Source: Axinella damicornis (lineage: Eukaryota; Porifera; Demospongiae; Axinellida; Axinellidae). From it: a stretch of 64,000 bases of DNA. The translations under genes and the position numbers were made by a program. Below are positions 10,442 to 45,555 of the stretch, in pieces. The notes under the pieces are model-generated. The model was not told where the DNA came from. It made no database searches and was given only the letters and a program-made list of their open reading frames with translations. The stretch covers positions 3,363,554 through 3,427,553 of the forward strand of contig OZ007509.1 of NCBI GenBank assembly GCA_963931865.1, in the 5' to 3' direction. Position 1 is the first letter of the stretch. Every line of letters starts with the position of its first letter.

Positions 10442-11448
10442 ATGGCAGCTTCGGAGGCTTTTCGTCGTCATTTTGACAGGCTGGCCGACGCCATTGCCGC
10501 AGGAAAACCCGAGCGAATAGCTAGGAAGTTGTGCACGCGAGGAGTTCTTCCGAAAGAAACCCTATCGAATGTTGTAGTGGATAACTTGCCGCAGTACAGT
10601 AGGGCTCTGTTGGTCATGAGTGCCGTAGAGAAACACGTATGTATGGATCCTTCTTTGTTGCGATTGTTTCTCAAAGTGTTGAAGAAAAACGCTCCGACTG
10701 TTGTTTCTGAGACCATGACCACTTACAGTAAGTATGACGGTAGCTTAGCTGAAGCTGCCCCATAGATATATCACGGTTATATATGTTGGTATGTTATCTA
10801 TGGCTGCCCCTTATGATGAAAGATCAGGGGAGGGCTAGCTACTGCGGGCATTTAGTTGCAGCTGAGGGATTATCATAACTTGTACACTAGCTATTAGGGC
10901 CAGGTCGGGGAGTTGTTCATCTGACATGATGATGATCCAAAACATTTCCAGTCAGTGCTTAGAAAGTATGGCACTTCAGTTCAGTATACTAGGCATGGTT
11001 ACTGTGTAGCCTCGTTCCCAGGCTCTCGTTCCGACCCGAGTCTCCACGAGAGAACGAGAGCCTGGGGACAAGGCTAGGTTACTGTGCTGAATGACAGAGA
11101 GCACGTTTTGAGGGGTGGTCACTCCAACAAGCATCGTAGTTTAACAGGCTGTGACTGGGGTTACAATCCCATATGTGGCTGATGTAGAGGTGTGGCTTAC
11201 CATATTACTCCATATAGATCTAAAACGTGACACTGTCATGCTGGATGTTTGTGATGGTCACGGGGTCACTAGTGAGGATCGATCGTCAATATAACTTTAC
11301 TGTTATACTTCACTCCCCACTTTTCCGTGACTGCAAGTGACGAAAGCTGGGCGTGGGACTGGGAACGAGGCTAATAATTCCCAGTTTACTTACACTCCAG
11401 ATTGATCACATGTGCCATGGGAACAAGTGACAGGAAGTGTGTGTGTAT

Positions 11449-11479
<31 letters not shown>

Positions 11480-14400
11480 GGGGGGGGGGTTATACAACCT
11501 GCTCAAGGATTGCCTATGCAAGAATTGCCTGCATGACAGCACTGCAACACTATATCAGGTGTTGCTATTAGTCTTGTTATTCTTTTACCACACAGGTGGT
11601 TTGTGTAAAGGTGGACTGGTGCTATCAAGACTTTCCTCCGACTCTGAAAGTTCAGCCTCTGACGATGACTATCTTTTGGAGGTATATCTATTGCATGTAT
11701 TTCAAATTCTGACAAGTAGCATCCTCTGTCCTGGTAGTGCAACTGGCAGGGTAAACACTCTGTGTGATGCCTCAGGTCTTATGGATAATCCAGCAGACTC
11801 TTATTGCATCTGCCAGCTCGTGCTCACAGCTAACATGCAGGCTGCTTGCATGTGTGTAGGTGGCTAGCTCATGACTCGCGCCCCAATTAACACACATGTA
11901 GTACATGACGTCACATACTGCCAACAGCAGTCGAAGTGAGCCACCATTGGGAAGACTCATAAATCCACCACCAAGGTTATTTTCAGCACAATTATTGCTG
12001 AGCACCTTAGTGCGAGGCAACACTCTGTCCATGTAGACCACAATCTTAGGTGCGATGATACATCCTGTGTTTAATGGCGAACACTGCGGACAAGTTGGCG
12101 GAGCCAGTGCAACGCAGTCGGCAACTCAAACTCTTACTATTCTTTATCAGAGAACGCGATAGCGTTCTCTATTTAGGGATGGCCAAGGAATTTCGAATTT
12201 ACCAGGCTGATGCACTAGCAGGAAAACGGCAAATGAAGCTACAAAGGCCCAAACCAAGCATGCAGACAGAATGACACTGCCTAGCAGTTCACAAAAACAC
12301 TCTTAAACGTACCTGAGAGTACGCGGGAGTCGAGAGACAAGTCGCTGTAAAATTCCGATTTCGTCATCTTCTTTCTTCTTCTTCTTTCTTCTTTCTCATA
12401 GTCAAGCATAGCTCACCAACGGAAGGAGTCCTTGAGCTCATTTAAGCACAGAACAACACCGCTTTCTCCGCAGTAGAGTTCTTGCGTCCGTATGTCTGCA
12501 AACTGGCAAGAACAGCAGTTTTGGCTAGCTACCATTCGACGAAATTGTAGCACGACGCCATTTTGAGGCAGCCAAAGGTCACGCGTTCCGCCAATTGCGC
12601 ATGCGCATTTCACATGCAAGCGCATGTTGTGTTCTTTTTGCTTGTGATAGCTGCGTTTGAGACACTTACTGAATCCTTGTCAATCCGTCATCTGGTGGCT
12701 CACTACCGCTGAGAGGAATTTCTACCAACCTGTTCTTGTCAAGATCTATCGTGGCTGTGCCATCATGAGGGCGTGGCTTTCTTTTTCATGACGTAGCTAC
12801 AGTGCAGAACAAGACTTTGTACTTGTACCAATACTGACCAGAACTGTGAGGCTGGAGTTTTAAGGAGCCAATGCATGTACGTGACCTATAATTATGACTG
12901 CCATCAAGCTCTCTGATCTGATGAAGGGTGAATGCCCACCACCTTCCAAAGACTTGTAGCTAGCTGATGACAAGAGCAACATGCGTACAACAATATTATT
13001 AATGGAAGCAACAAAGCCTGCTCAATGCCCAGCAGAAGGTCCACATCCATCACTGCCATCATGAGAGACTGTCATAGCTTTCCTTTGCTGACATGGTGAT
13101 TAGGTACATGTAACAACATCTTAAAATCTGACATCAGGGCATAGCTAGCTACATCCAGTACCCCTGTACCCAATGCCTGTACCCTTATGGTGATGTTGCA
13201 CATACCATGACTAATAAGCTACGCATTTCATGCGCTCAAAAAGTGCACAAACTAGGGGCAAAAAATTTTCCCCAAAAATTCTAGGGGATTTAGTGATGGC
13301 CTGTCACATTCCATGCACCTCACGAAAAACCTAAGAAACAAGAGGAAATGCCATTAACCAGCCTCAGTCCCATCCCATCCCTAAATTCTACATTTTTAAA
13401 ATAAATGGGATGGGACTAAGGCTGGTTAATGGCATTTCCTCTTGTTTCTTAGGTTTTTCGTGAGGTGCATGGAATGTGACAGGCCATCACTAAATCCCCT
13501 AGAATTTTTGGGGAAAAATTTTTTGCCCCTAGTAGCTAGAGACAGTGAGCTACATGTATCCACACCACAAGTTTCAGCGCTTGGGGAAGCGTGCACTACT
13601 TGAACTCCAACATATGCTTTGCCATCTTCTTTAACAACAGATTCTGACTGCATGTGGCCAACTACAAGAGGCCACACCTACTAATTATGCTAGCGTGTGC
13701 GAGGCATTCTCTGTGCATTATTAGTTATACAAAAGCATGTCAAGAGCATGATGGCGATCACTACTGTGTAATCAGAATCTTGTGTAACTATAGCCTCGTT
13801 CCTTATAGCATTATGCAGTTCCTTTCACCAGGAGTGTCATCAGACATCATATAAACCATAGAGATAGTTAATTAACCAGGAATATGCATATGCACAGAGT
13901 ATATGTCTTGTGTACACGAGCACAATAGGTGTGGCCTCATTTTGTAGGCCACGTGTAGCCAGGAAGTGAAGTAGTGCATGCTTCTCCAAGTGGTGCCGAA
14001 ATTCATGGCATGGTTAGCTCACTGTCTCCTATGAAAAAGAGTGAGAGTTTGAACTGCTGACTGTGCCACACTGGCTCTGACAGCTTGTCCAACCTGTCCA
14101 CGGTGTTGATCACTAAAGCGCACATAGACCAAGATGTACCATTGCACCTGCGTTAACCTTAACCAGTAATTGCATTCCTGAGCATGGCTAACTATTGCTA
14201 CATATACAAACCCTTGCTGAGATCTCAGCCTACACCGACAGATTAGTTTCCTCACACTAAGGCACTTGGCTACTGAATGCACAGCATAAGGGGTGCATGG
14301 GTGCAGAATATGCACTCCACATGTAAGTGTTGGCATGTGCCAAGTAGTTACTTTTTGCTCTCACGTTTCCTTGACTCACACATCCCTTGCATGTGATCAC

Positions 14401-17195
14401 TGGATTGTAAATGTCCTTCCCAGCCTGCAACGTAACTCAACCCTACACATAGCCACAAAACGCCATGCATTCCATGAATGTGGGCTTGCTCACATTCACA
14501 AGTGTATGCATATTGTTAATGTGATAACAGTTCCTTTGCCTCCTGTATCTATCTATAGGAACGAATTGTTGATTCCGGTGACCTTCCTCCCAGCACACTC
14601 CAGTATGCAGCATACCTGAAAGGTGTGTATTCATCCAGGCAGTCTCCTGTGAGTCGGAAGTGGCCTCCAACTTCCCTGAGTGAGTGCATCACTCCCAACA
14701 TCATTTACAAAGACATGGACCACAAGGAATCAGAAGAGGTAACTTCTGCACGGTCAAGAGGAGATGTGGAATTTATCCTGAAGGACCGACAAACTATTTC
14801 GATAGTAGAAATCACTCAAGTTGACAAAGCTTCAAAGTGTGTGATTATCGAAGGGGCTCCTGGGGCAGGCAAGTCGAGGTTATCATGGGAGCTTTGTAGG
14901 AATTGGGACCAGCTAAAAAGCTACAAGCGATTTGACCTGGTTCTCTGGGTGGACCTCTGCAACCAACGATGCAAGACACGTAATCTTGTAGATCTTCTCT
15001 ACCACCATGACACTGTGTTACAGAGGGCTGTGGCAGATGAGATAGAAATGTCAGGAGGGGAAGGAGTACTGGTGGTTATGGATGAGCTCACAGAGGAGCA
15101 GGTGAGTGAGGAGTCTCTTCTCATGGATCTCCTTCGTGGCACCTACTTGCCAAAGGCCCTGATCATTGTTTTCTGCTCTTCTGATGTTGCTAAGATGCTT
15201 AGTAGCAATAGCCAGGTTACAGTAGACAAGCACCTTGAAATAGTAGGTTTCACAAAGAAGGATATTGTTGCTTATGCTCAGCACAGCTTTGGTGAAAGCA
15301 CCCCTGAGTATGTAGGATTTAAGGACTACCTTATCAACAACCCTCACATTAGTGGCCTACTGTACTTGCCTCTCAACTGTGCCATCCTCACGGAAGTGTA
15401 CAAAGGTTGCCTCATAAACAGTCCACCTGTTTCCAAAACACTGACTCAGACTCTCACATCTTTGACTAGGGCACTGTTGCTACGCCACATGGCACACTTA
15501 GGTATAGTTAGTGATTCATATCAAATGCCACAAGATATCATGAGCCTGCCCCAGCCTGTCCTGTCTAGTCTAATCCATCTTAGCGACCTTGCGTTTGATG
15601 GGATTTGCTGTGGACAGATTGCTTTTCGAGGTGGCCTTGAACAGGGTCTTGGTCTTGTGTCGCAAGTCTCATTCCTTGAGCCAGGTGGTCCTCAGAGCAC
15701 AGTTTATTTCCTGCACCAGGCCTTGCAGGAATACTTGGCTGCAATCCACATGTCACTTCTCTCTGCAGATGAGCAACAGAAACTCTTTGTAGAAAACTAT
15801 GACACACAGCATTTTAGAAATGTGTTGCTATTTCTTGCTGGATTGACAGGCTTCAAGGACATCGGGTGGCAGGCTGCTAAGCTTCAGCATGAGCTACTGC
15901 CTCCCACTGTTGACGACAGCTCAGAAGAAGAAGATGAAGAAGAAGAAGGGGAAGTAGTAGAAGAAGAGGAAGGTGATCACTTTAAGCCTGCTTCCCCAGA
16001 GGAGGCATTCTGCAGTGATTCAGTGCCTCCCATCACTGATTACAACTCAGAAGGAGAAAATCACCTTAAGCCTGCTCCTCCAGAGGAGGCATTCTACAAT
16101 GATCCAGTGATCTTTCACTTAGTATATGAGGCACAGAAATCGGATGCATGTGAGCAAATATTCACTGAGCAGCTAATCATTTTCCAGCCTCTACAAAATC
16201 CTCCAACTCCCTTTGACTTGTACACAATAGGTTATTGTATAGCTCAGAGCCCAACCTCATGGGTGCTTGACTTCAGGTTTCAGAAGGTAAGCCAGGAATG
16301 CTTCTGCATGCTTCGGGCTAGTTTCAGCACTCAGCAACAGATTTTAGGAAGGCTGACAAGTATTCTTGGCTACAGTGATACTATCTTCGGAGAAGCTGGC
16401 CTTTATGAGTGTATGCAGCTTCCAAAACCCATTCTAGGAGGCATTACTGACTTGGAAATCACAGAGTGCAAAGTATCTGCAAAGATGTTGGCTGACATGA
16501 TTTGCCTGTTGCCAAACCTGAAGTGTCTAGATGTTTCTGAAACCCCAACAGGTAATGGTAAGGCAGTACTATTCCTGAAAGAGCTGCTGAAACTTCAGAA
16601 CTTAGAAGAGCTTTCTATTGACTGTGCACACTTTGATCCAGAAGACATGAATGCATTGGCAGAGGTAGTCTGCAAGTCTCCTTCTCTTGAAGAGCTCTCG
16701 GTGGATGGCAAGGATCTATCTCCTTTAAGGTTAGAGCAGCTTCTAAGTGCATTGTTTAGTCATTCGCCGACTTTGATGTCTTTGCGAATAGCGAAAGCCA
16801 ACATCCAGGCTTGCCCTTACACCCTTCAGCATCTTCTCAAATGCAATACCAACCTTATCAAGCTGATGATCTCAGAGTGTGTGTTTGAAACTCAATGTGC
16901 TTTGAGTGTTGCTGAAGCACTGCTCCACAACACAACCCTTCTTACAGTCCAAATTTTAGGGTCTACCATTGCCGAAGAGGGTGCCAAAAGTCTTGCAAAG
17001 ATGCTTAGCTGCAACCGGTCCTTGAAGAATATATCATTGATTGATCGCTCGTTGGGTAGATCAGGCGTGCTTGCTTTAGTGGAGTGTTTAACCAAAAACA
17101 AATCCATAGAATGTGTGATTCTTTCAGCAACGTATAAAGCTGTTATCACAGCTGATTGTCCCAAGAACATTACAAGTAGGTTTCAGTGGTTTTAG
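10442..17195 (+). CDS. NLR2: NACHT-LRR receptor with degenerate NACHT motifs
   Basis: Three exons, 10442-10727, 11596-11681 (86 bp) and 14559-17195, with phases 1 then 0, giving about 1002 residues. Exon 1 is a death-fold-like domain homologous to that of NLR1 (FRRHFDRLADAI against FQKHFAELADSI). Exon 2 is the Ser/Asp linker (SSDSESSASDDD). Exon 3 begins in phase at GAA 14559 and includes YLKGVYSSRQ and KWPPTS. Walker A (GAPGAGKSR, ~223-231) is kept. Walker B is shortened to VLVVMDELTEE, and the arginine sensor TSRPSA is replaced by FCSSDVA. Between the NACHT-associated domain and the LRRs there is an acidic insert (15913-16110) with a duplicated KPA.PEEAF motif that NLR1 lacks. LRRs fill the C-terminus. 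It is probably a cytosolic immune receptor acting with NLR1; ATPase activity is doubtful. Confidence 0.88.
11007..11076. repeat. 70-bp fold-back element with 10-bp target duplication
   Basis: TAGCCTCGTTCCCAGGCTCT and AGAGCCTGGGGACAAGGCTA form the termini. GGTTACTGTG is repeated exactly on both sides (10997-11006, 11077-11086). It lies in NLR2 intron 1. A further copy with only its right half recognisable ends near 11373. Confidence 0.9.
11438..11489. repeat. GT repeat followed by a G run
   Basis: A (GT)n stretch passes into about 27 consecutive G on the transcribed-sense strand of NLR2 intron 1, about 100 bp before the 86-bp exon. Confidence 0.9.
11682..14558 (+). other. NLR2 intron 2
   Basis: A 2.9-kb intron. 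Apart from the long inverted repeat at 13251-13533 and a pyrimidine-rich tract near 12365-12400, I see no supported exon. Open frames at 12074-12274 and 14019-14336 have no recognisable domain and no splice context that fits the gene. Confidence 0.5.
13251..13533. repeat. Long near-perfect inverted repeat (about 129-bp arms)
   Basis: The left arm, beginning ACTAGGGGCAAAAAATTTTC, and the right arm, ending in its inverse, match almost base for base from 13251-13379 and 13405-13533, with a loop of only about 25 bp. It lies in NLR2 intron 2, so the primary transcript would form a long hairpin. It is either a fold-back transposable element or a hairpin-RNA source. Confidence 0.92.
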
Positions 17196-18165
17196 AAATT
17201 TGTATCCTTATTGTCATGATATCCTTGTGTATCACTGCGTTGTGTTAGCCTCGTTCCCAGGCCTCTACGCCCAGTTTTTGTCACTAGCAACAAAAGCTGG
17301 ACATGGAGGCCTGGGAACGAGGCTATAGCATTGTGTATTACTGCACCATTGTGTCATTTTTCACTTTCATCTTCCATTTGTCAATTCAAAACTTTATAAT
17401 GCGGTTGTTGTGCATAATTATTATGTCATACTTCTGAACATGTGCAATATAGTATTGCATGACCCACACCCTTTACATTGTAAAACAAGACTAGTTTGAC
17501 TTTGTTGTGTGACCATCATGCTCGTGATTGCCACGAGTTGCACCACTGATCAAACTGAAGGAGGCAGGGTGAAAGGGTGGTGGGGGTGGGTGTAGGTGTA
17601 CCGGTAGGTGGCCATGGAAGCTGCATGGGTCAGACATTTCTGTTGCTGCAGATACTGCCCGGGGTCCTAGCTGCTACTGTGAGCTTTTCAAGCCAATAAA
17701 TTTCTCATGGGTGACCCAATTAACTTGAAATACTTTTGGGGATGAGCACTATAACACTGATTGGGGTATATATGCCGATGTCTAGATGTAGCTAGCCATA
17801 CAGTTATCATGCAGCTGCAGCCTATCATGCAGATGTGAATACTGGGTAAAAATAATTTGTATAAAATAATATTTATACGAGTGAATAAAAAACCCGTACC
17901 TTGCTGGAGTCCTGATTCCACCCAGCTCTATAGTACAAGTGATAATATTCAGCTGGTGATGCTATAAACTACAGAAGTGATTAACAGATAGTGATTCAGC
18001 AGTGCCACACACACTAAACTACAGAAGTGAGAGTGATTGATGAGTGATTCAATGATTTGAGTGCATGTATCACACTCTGATTCCAAAACTAACTTCAGTG
18101 TATTATCAGTCAATCACAAACAGAAGTCCTGAGTTGAGCACACACTTGAGTATATAGGGATCTAA
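17196..18165. other. Spacer between NLR2 and EXOC6 (convergent 3' ends)
   Basis: No gene supported. It holds a TAGCCTCG-family element (17246-17325) and a G-rich stretch at about 17570-17612. The 3' untranslated regions of both convergent genes presumably lie here. Confidence 0.6.
17246..17325. repeat. 80-bp fold-back element
   Basis: Ends TAGCCTCGTTCCCAGGCCTC and GAGGCCTGGGAACGAGGCTA, with flanking GCGTTGTGT on the left and GCATTGTGT on the right, an imperfect 9-bp duplication. Confidence 0.9.
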
Positions 18166-41036
<22,871 letters not shown>

Positions 41037-41054
41037 CAGTGATACTGTAGAGGT

Positions 41055-41056
<2 letters not shown>

Positions 41057-41096
<40 letters not shown>
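41057..41096. repeat. Poly-G run next to the EXOC6 start
   Basis: About 40 consecutive G on the + strand, a C run on the EXOC6 sense strand. Confidence 0.95.
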
Positions 41097-41098
<2 letters not shown>

Positions 41099-41365
41099 AA
41101 CTAGACTACAAATTCTTTAACTGCAATAGCACACTCTACTCTTCACTGCCTGACTGCGATTTCGTTTCTACTTCACTGTTGTGAGGTTTGTACTACTGGA
41201 TTCGAAGACTAGCAAGCTTAAGGGAGGTGATATTCAGCACTTCGGGGGTGTGGCTACAATTTGATGGCAGTGACTTATGAGGGAGGCATTTAAGTGATGA
41301 AATAGATTTGGTATAAAACCACATGGATAAATGTGACAAGGGGGAGGTCACGTCCATAGATTCTG

Positions 41366-41592
41366 CAGTCACAGCTGCGACCGCGGGTCAAAACTTTGAC
41401 CGCTCTTTTGCGCGGCTTGACCGTTGACCGCGCTGATTTTCGAGGCTTTGACTGTTGACCGCGCTGATTTTCAGGCTTTGACCGTTGACTTTGCGATAGT
41501 ATACGGAAAAATGCATAGCGACTCCACCACTTCCGGCCGAATTCCTTAGTATACGGGTTGACCGTACGCGGTCGCAGCTGTGACTGCAGTGC
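41366..41592. mobile_element. TTGACCG-rich fold-back element, copy A
   Basis: The left part CTGCAGTCACAGCTGCGACC and the right part GCGGTCGCAGCTGTGACTGC plus AG are inverse complements. The interior carries repeated CTTTGACCGTTGACCGCG phrases and GATAGTATACGGAAAAATGC. Copy B lies at 42313-42560. No open frame. Confidence 0.8.
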
Positions 41593-42108
41593 TTATTGGC
41601 GTGACTGCCCCTTGTGTGATATCCAGTCTACCCTAGACTGTGTGCATCGTGTAGCATACTAATCTCCGTTCAACCTGTACACTGGGGCCAAAGGTTGATC
41701 ACATGAACCTGTGTGAAACGTCACATGAAAAACACTCTATAGTTACCCTCATTGATGCAGTTGAGGGTCTGCCTTTGCCGGACTAGCATTACAATATAAT
41801 AAACTGAGTCAAACTGGCTACCTTTTCATGCCCAGATATCCAACTCTCTACATGTGGCCAGGTCTTACATGACCCTGTAGTCTAGTGTCACGCACCTTGA
41901 CAACAGAGAGCGGGCTGTCTCGGTGCTGTCTGCCCCTGAGTCCCAGTCCCCCGCGCACCTACACACTACTACTACACCCACCACCTAGCTGAGTATGCGG
42001 AGGTTTTCCGGTGCCAATGTAAACAACGTCTGAACCCTATTTATAGCGCACCAACACAGCTGGCTAGGCTAGGCTACTGGCTACTGCTGCTACCTAGCAC
42101 TGCCTAGC

Positions 42109-45100
42109 ATGTTTCAGGACGAGTGTCTGGAGGCAGTGGACTTCCCTTCTTGCTGGAGACAGGAAAAGTGGGATAGAAACTATGCATGTCGAATTTAATA
42201 TTCAACCTTCAGCCTTGCATCCCTGTGCATTATTGTCCTGTAGGCCTGCATGTGTTCTGGTTGTGCTGATAATAGGCACTAATTTGCTCTGGAGCCTCAA
42301 GGGGGGACACTCCCATTGACGCCATAGTCAGAGCTGCAACCGGGGTCAAGAAATCTTGACCGTCATTTTTGGTGCTTGACCACTTGACCGCATCGCAAAA
42401 CGACTCTTGACTGTTTGACTGCGCTGTATATCAGCCCTTGACCACCGATAGTATACGGAAGAATGCAAAGCCACTCCACACCTTCCTTAGTATACAGGGT
42501 CAAGATTCACCGATAAGCCCGGTCACAGCTCTGACTATGGCGTCTATGGGAGTGTCACCCCCTTGAGCCTGTCTAAACTATCTATCTATGTCTATGTTAG
42601 GAGGTATGAGCTGCCAAATGTGTACATGCCACGTTTGGGAGCTCATAAGCTGTAGTAGACCCTCGGAAAGATCGGAAGGAGAGTCTGACCATAGATATTA
42701 GCAAGCAAGATCAAGTGCATGATGACATCATCACTCCAACGATCACGCACTCTCGATATTAGACAAGGAAGTGTACCATGTACCCAGAATGCAGGCGCAC
42801 TTCCAATTGGTTAATGTGCATTCTTACATGGAAAATTAGTGAAAGAATATTTTCAGTACATTCCACTCAGTACACATCGCCCCAGCCTACTTTTATTCCC
42901 TAAACAAGAAACCACCATTCTCCCTGACCCTCCTTCCGATTTTTCAGAGGGTCTGGTTCCGAGACTACATACGTAAGCTGATTGTTACTGTGTACGTGTA
43001 ATTGCATGGCACTACTGCTGGAACAATCGTCCTCCCAGGTCCACTGCTGAGGTGACCACACAGACAAGTGAGACCCTGACCTACGAGGTTGAGGTTCAAA
43101 CCACCGAGAAGAAACCAGTCTCGGTAAGCTTGCGGAGATCTGTGCATTTTACATCACAAATGACTTGCCATTCAAAATTTTGTAAGCAGTCTGGAAGTGC
43201 TGTCATTTAGAAACAGTTAATTTGAGAGCCGCACAACCAGGTCTCAAGGTTTTTGAGCTTGACAGGTTGGCAGGTCTGTGACAGTTCGTTCCTTGCAGGT
43301 GCAGACAGACGAGGAGCCAGAGAAACCTTTCAGACTGTTGGTGGACAACTCCCGGGTATGCAGTAACCTGAGCATAATGATAACTTAGCCCCATACCCAG
43401 GCCCATGTTCCGTGCGTTGCCTGGGTACGAGGCTAATCCATTCCCCCCCCTCCCCCCCAATTTCCATCGTGTGTGTTTGAGACAGTCATTTCTCCCCTGC
43501 ACATGTGACAGGAATTGAAGGAGTTCCTGAAGAGAGTGGAGCCATTGGTCTGTGAACAACTGGCGAGGAACACAGAGAGCCATGCTTTTGATGGTATGTG
43601 GACAGCAGTTCCTTCTCTGCGTTCTCTCTCCTCTGTAGATGGTAGGACTGGGAGAACTAGACATTTGTGTCTCCTTTCCCCCTCGCTTGTAGGGTACGAG
43701 GTGCACTGGGAGGAGGAGTCCACTACCGTCACATGTCTGAACACCCTCACAGAGGCCTCACTCAACTCAGAGGTGTGTTGCCATAGCAACAGAGCTTCCA
43801 GTCCCCTTTGTTTCTGTCCTGACCTCTGAAAGGTTCACATGCAATATATTATTGTGAGAGTGCAATTGTAATCATCCCTCCCTCCCTCCAACCCTCCCTC
43901 CCTCCGTCCCTTCCTCCCTTCCATCCCTTCTTCCCTACCCCCTCCTCCCCCCTCCACCTCCCTCCCTCCCTCCCTCCCTCCCTCCCTCCCTCCCTCCCTC
44001 CCTCCCTCCCTCCCTTCCTCCCTCCCTCCCTCCCTCCCTCCCTCTGTCCCTTCCTCCCTTCCATCCCTTCTTCCCTCCCCCTCCACCTCCCTCCCTCCCT
44101 CCCTCCCTCCCTCCCTCCCTCCCTCCCTCCCTTCCTCCCTCCCTCCCTCCCTCCCTCCCTCCCTTCCTCCCTCCGTCCCTCCTGCTGCAGTTTCACTGCA
44201 CTGGGTTAGCCTGGAACTGCACAGGATCGGTGCTGGCCGTCTCGTATCTTGGGAATTAGTAGTAGGAGCACAGCTGTTATATGTGCCAGTCTCCGGTATT
44301 AGGTTTGCGTTCAATTCAATAGAATGCAAATGTTCTCATATGACGGCACTCTGTCCAAATGACATTTGGAACCCAGGATGCTAGCATTCTTAGAGCTGAA
44401 GAACAAAAATTGGTCAAGATTTGATAGGGATAATGTTTCTACGCAAGGCTGCCGCCCATATAGCTAGTTTGTGTCCATTAAAGAGCAGGGTTGGTACTGA
44501 ACAACAGTGCATGCATCAACGAATTAGTTGCATCCATCTTCTTGATCCTTGACCGACGTTGCTGTGCACAGATATGGCAGGTTTGATCACCAAGCCTGGT
44601 GCTCCCACAAGGTACGCACATACTTACAGTGTCTGCATACACTGTTGCTCAGGTTTGTATTCTTGGTAATGGATCTCCCAAGAAGCCTGTCTCTCATAGC
44701 TTTTGTCACTTGCGTGAGTGAGGAAAGCTTTGGCTGAGGCGTGGGAAGAGATGCCTACTGCAGGTGTGTTATTCTCTCTCCAGTCTCTTCTCTGTACGTG
44801 GAACTTGGACAGGCGGTTCACCGATTGCAACAAGGCAGACATCAGCATCGATGTGCCGGTATGTTAAAGAGTCATACTCTCACTTAGCTACACATATGCT
44901 GGAGCTTTGGCCAGTCTCCTGAGCTTGCAGTCTCCTGACCTCGCTAGTCTTATTGTACACATCCATCATTTCGCAGAGCTGTCTCATGTGTGTAGCTTTC
45001 CACCCGGAGGAGCCAGCAGTGGTGGCAGGAGGGACCTTCAGTGGTGAGTGCCGACTTCTCTGAACTATTGTTGATATGGACAGCCAGTTGTTTCACTGTG

Positions 45101-45459
45101 TTGCGATGGTGTTTGTGCTGCCCCCCCCCCCCCCCCCCCCACCTCCCCAGGAGAGATTCACGTGTGGAACACAGGTGTCGAGGGTGACCCCCTGTTAGCT
45201 TCCTCCGGGTTTACTGACCTTGGACACAAGGAACCAGTGGCAAAGGTAGTGATCACTACTGGGTTAAACTTAAAATACAGTATAAAGTATACGTTGTAAT
45301 AATTCTTTCTTTGTACAGGTGGATAAAAGTAGATCCACTGATACCAAATTTTTTGAAACCACTTTGTTATATGTTAGCCTCATACACTCTCCCATGCGCG
45401 TTAAGAGGAAGTGAGCCTTGGTACGAGGCTACAGTAAGTTCCTTTAGTAATTGAAACAC

Positions 45460-45555
<96 letters not shown>

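Larger units (their letters stand above)
41037..42108. promoter_or_regulatory. Intergenic region between divergent EXOC6 and DYNC2I2
   Basis: The start codons of EXOC6 (41036, -) and DYNC2I2 (42109, +) face away from each other across 1.07 kb. The region begins with a G run of about 40 (41057-41096) and includes the TTGACC-rich fold-back element. The G run lies only 21 bp from the EXOC6 ATG, so it would be in its leader or promoter. Shared regulation is inferred from the arrangement. Confidence 0.5.

Noticed and set aside
12074..12274. Small gene in NLR2 intron 2 (MANTADKLAEPVQ...)
   Set aside because: No domain, no splice context and no sign of conservation available; treated as chance.
43835..44329. 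Gly-Arg-Glu repeat protein frames on the minus strand
   Set aside because: They are translations of the (CCCT)n microsatellite in a DYNC2I2 intron; the opposite strand has a consistent exon chain.
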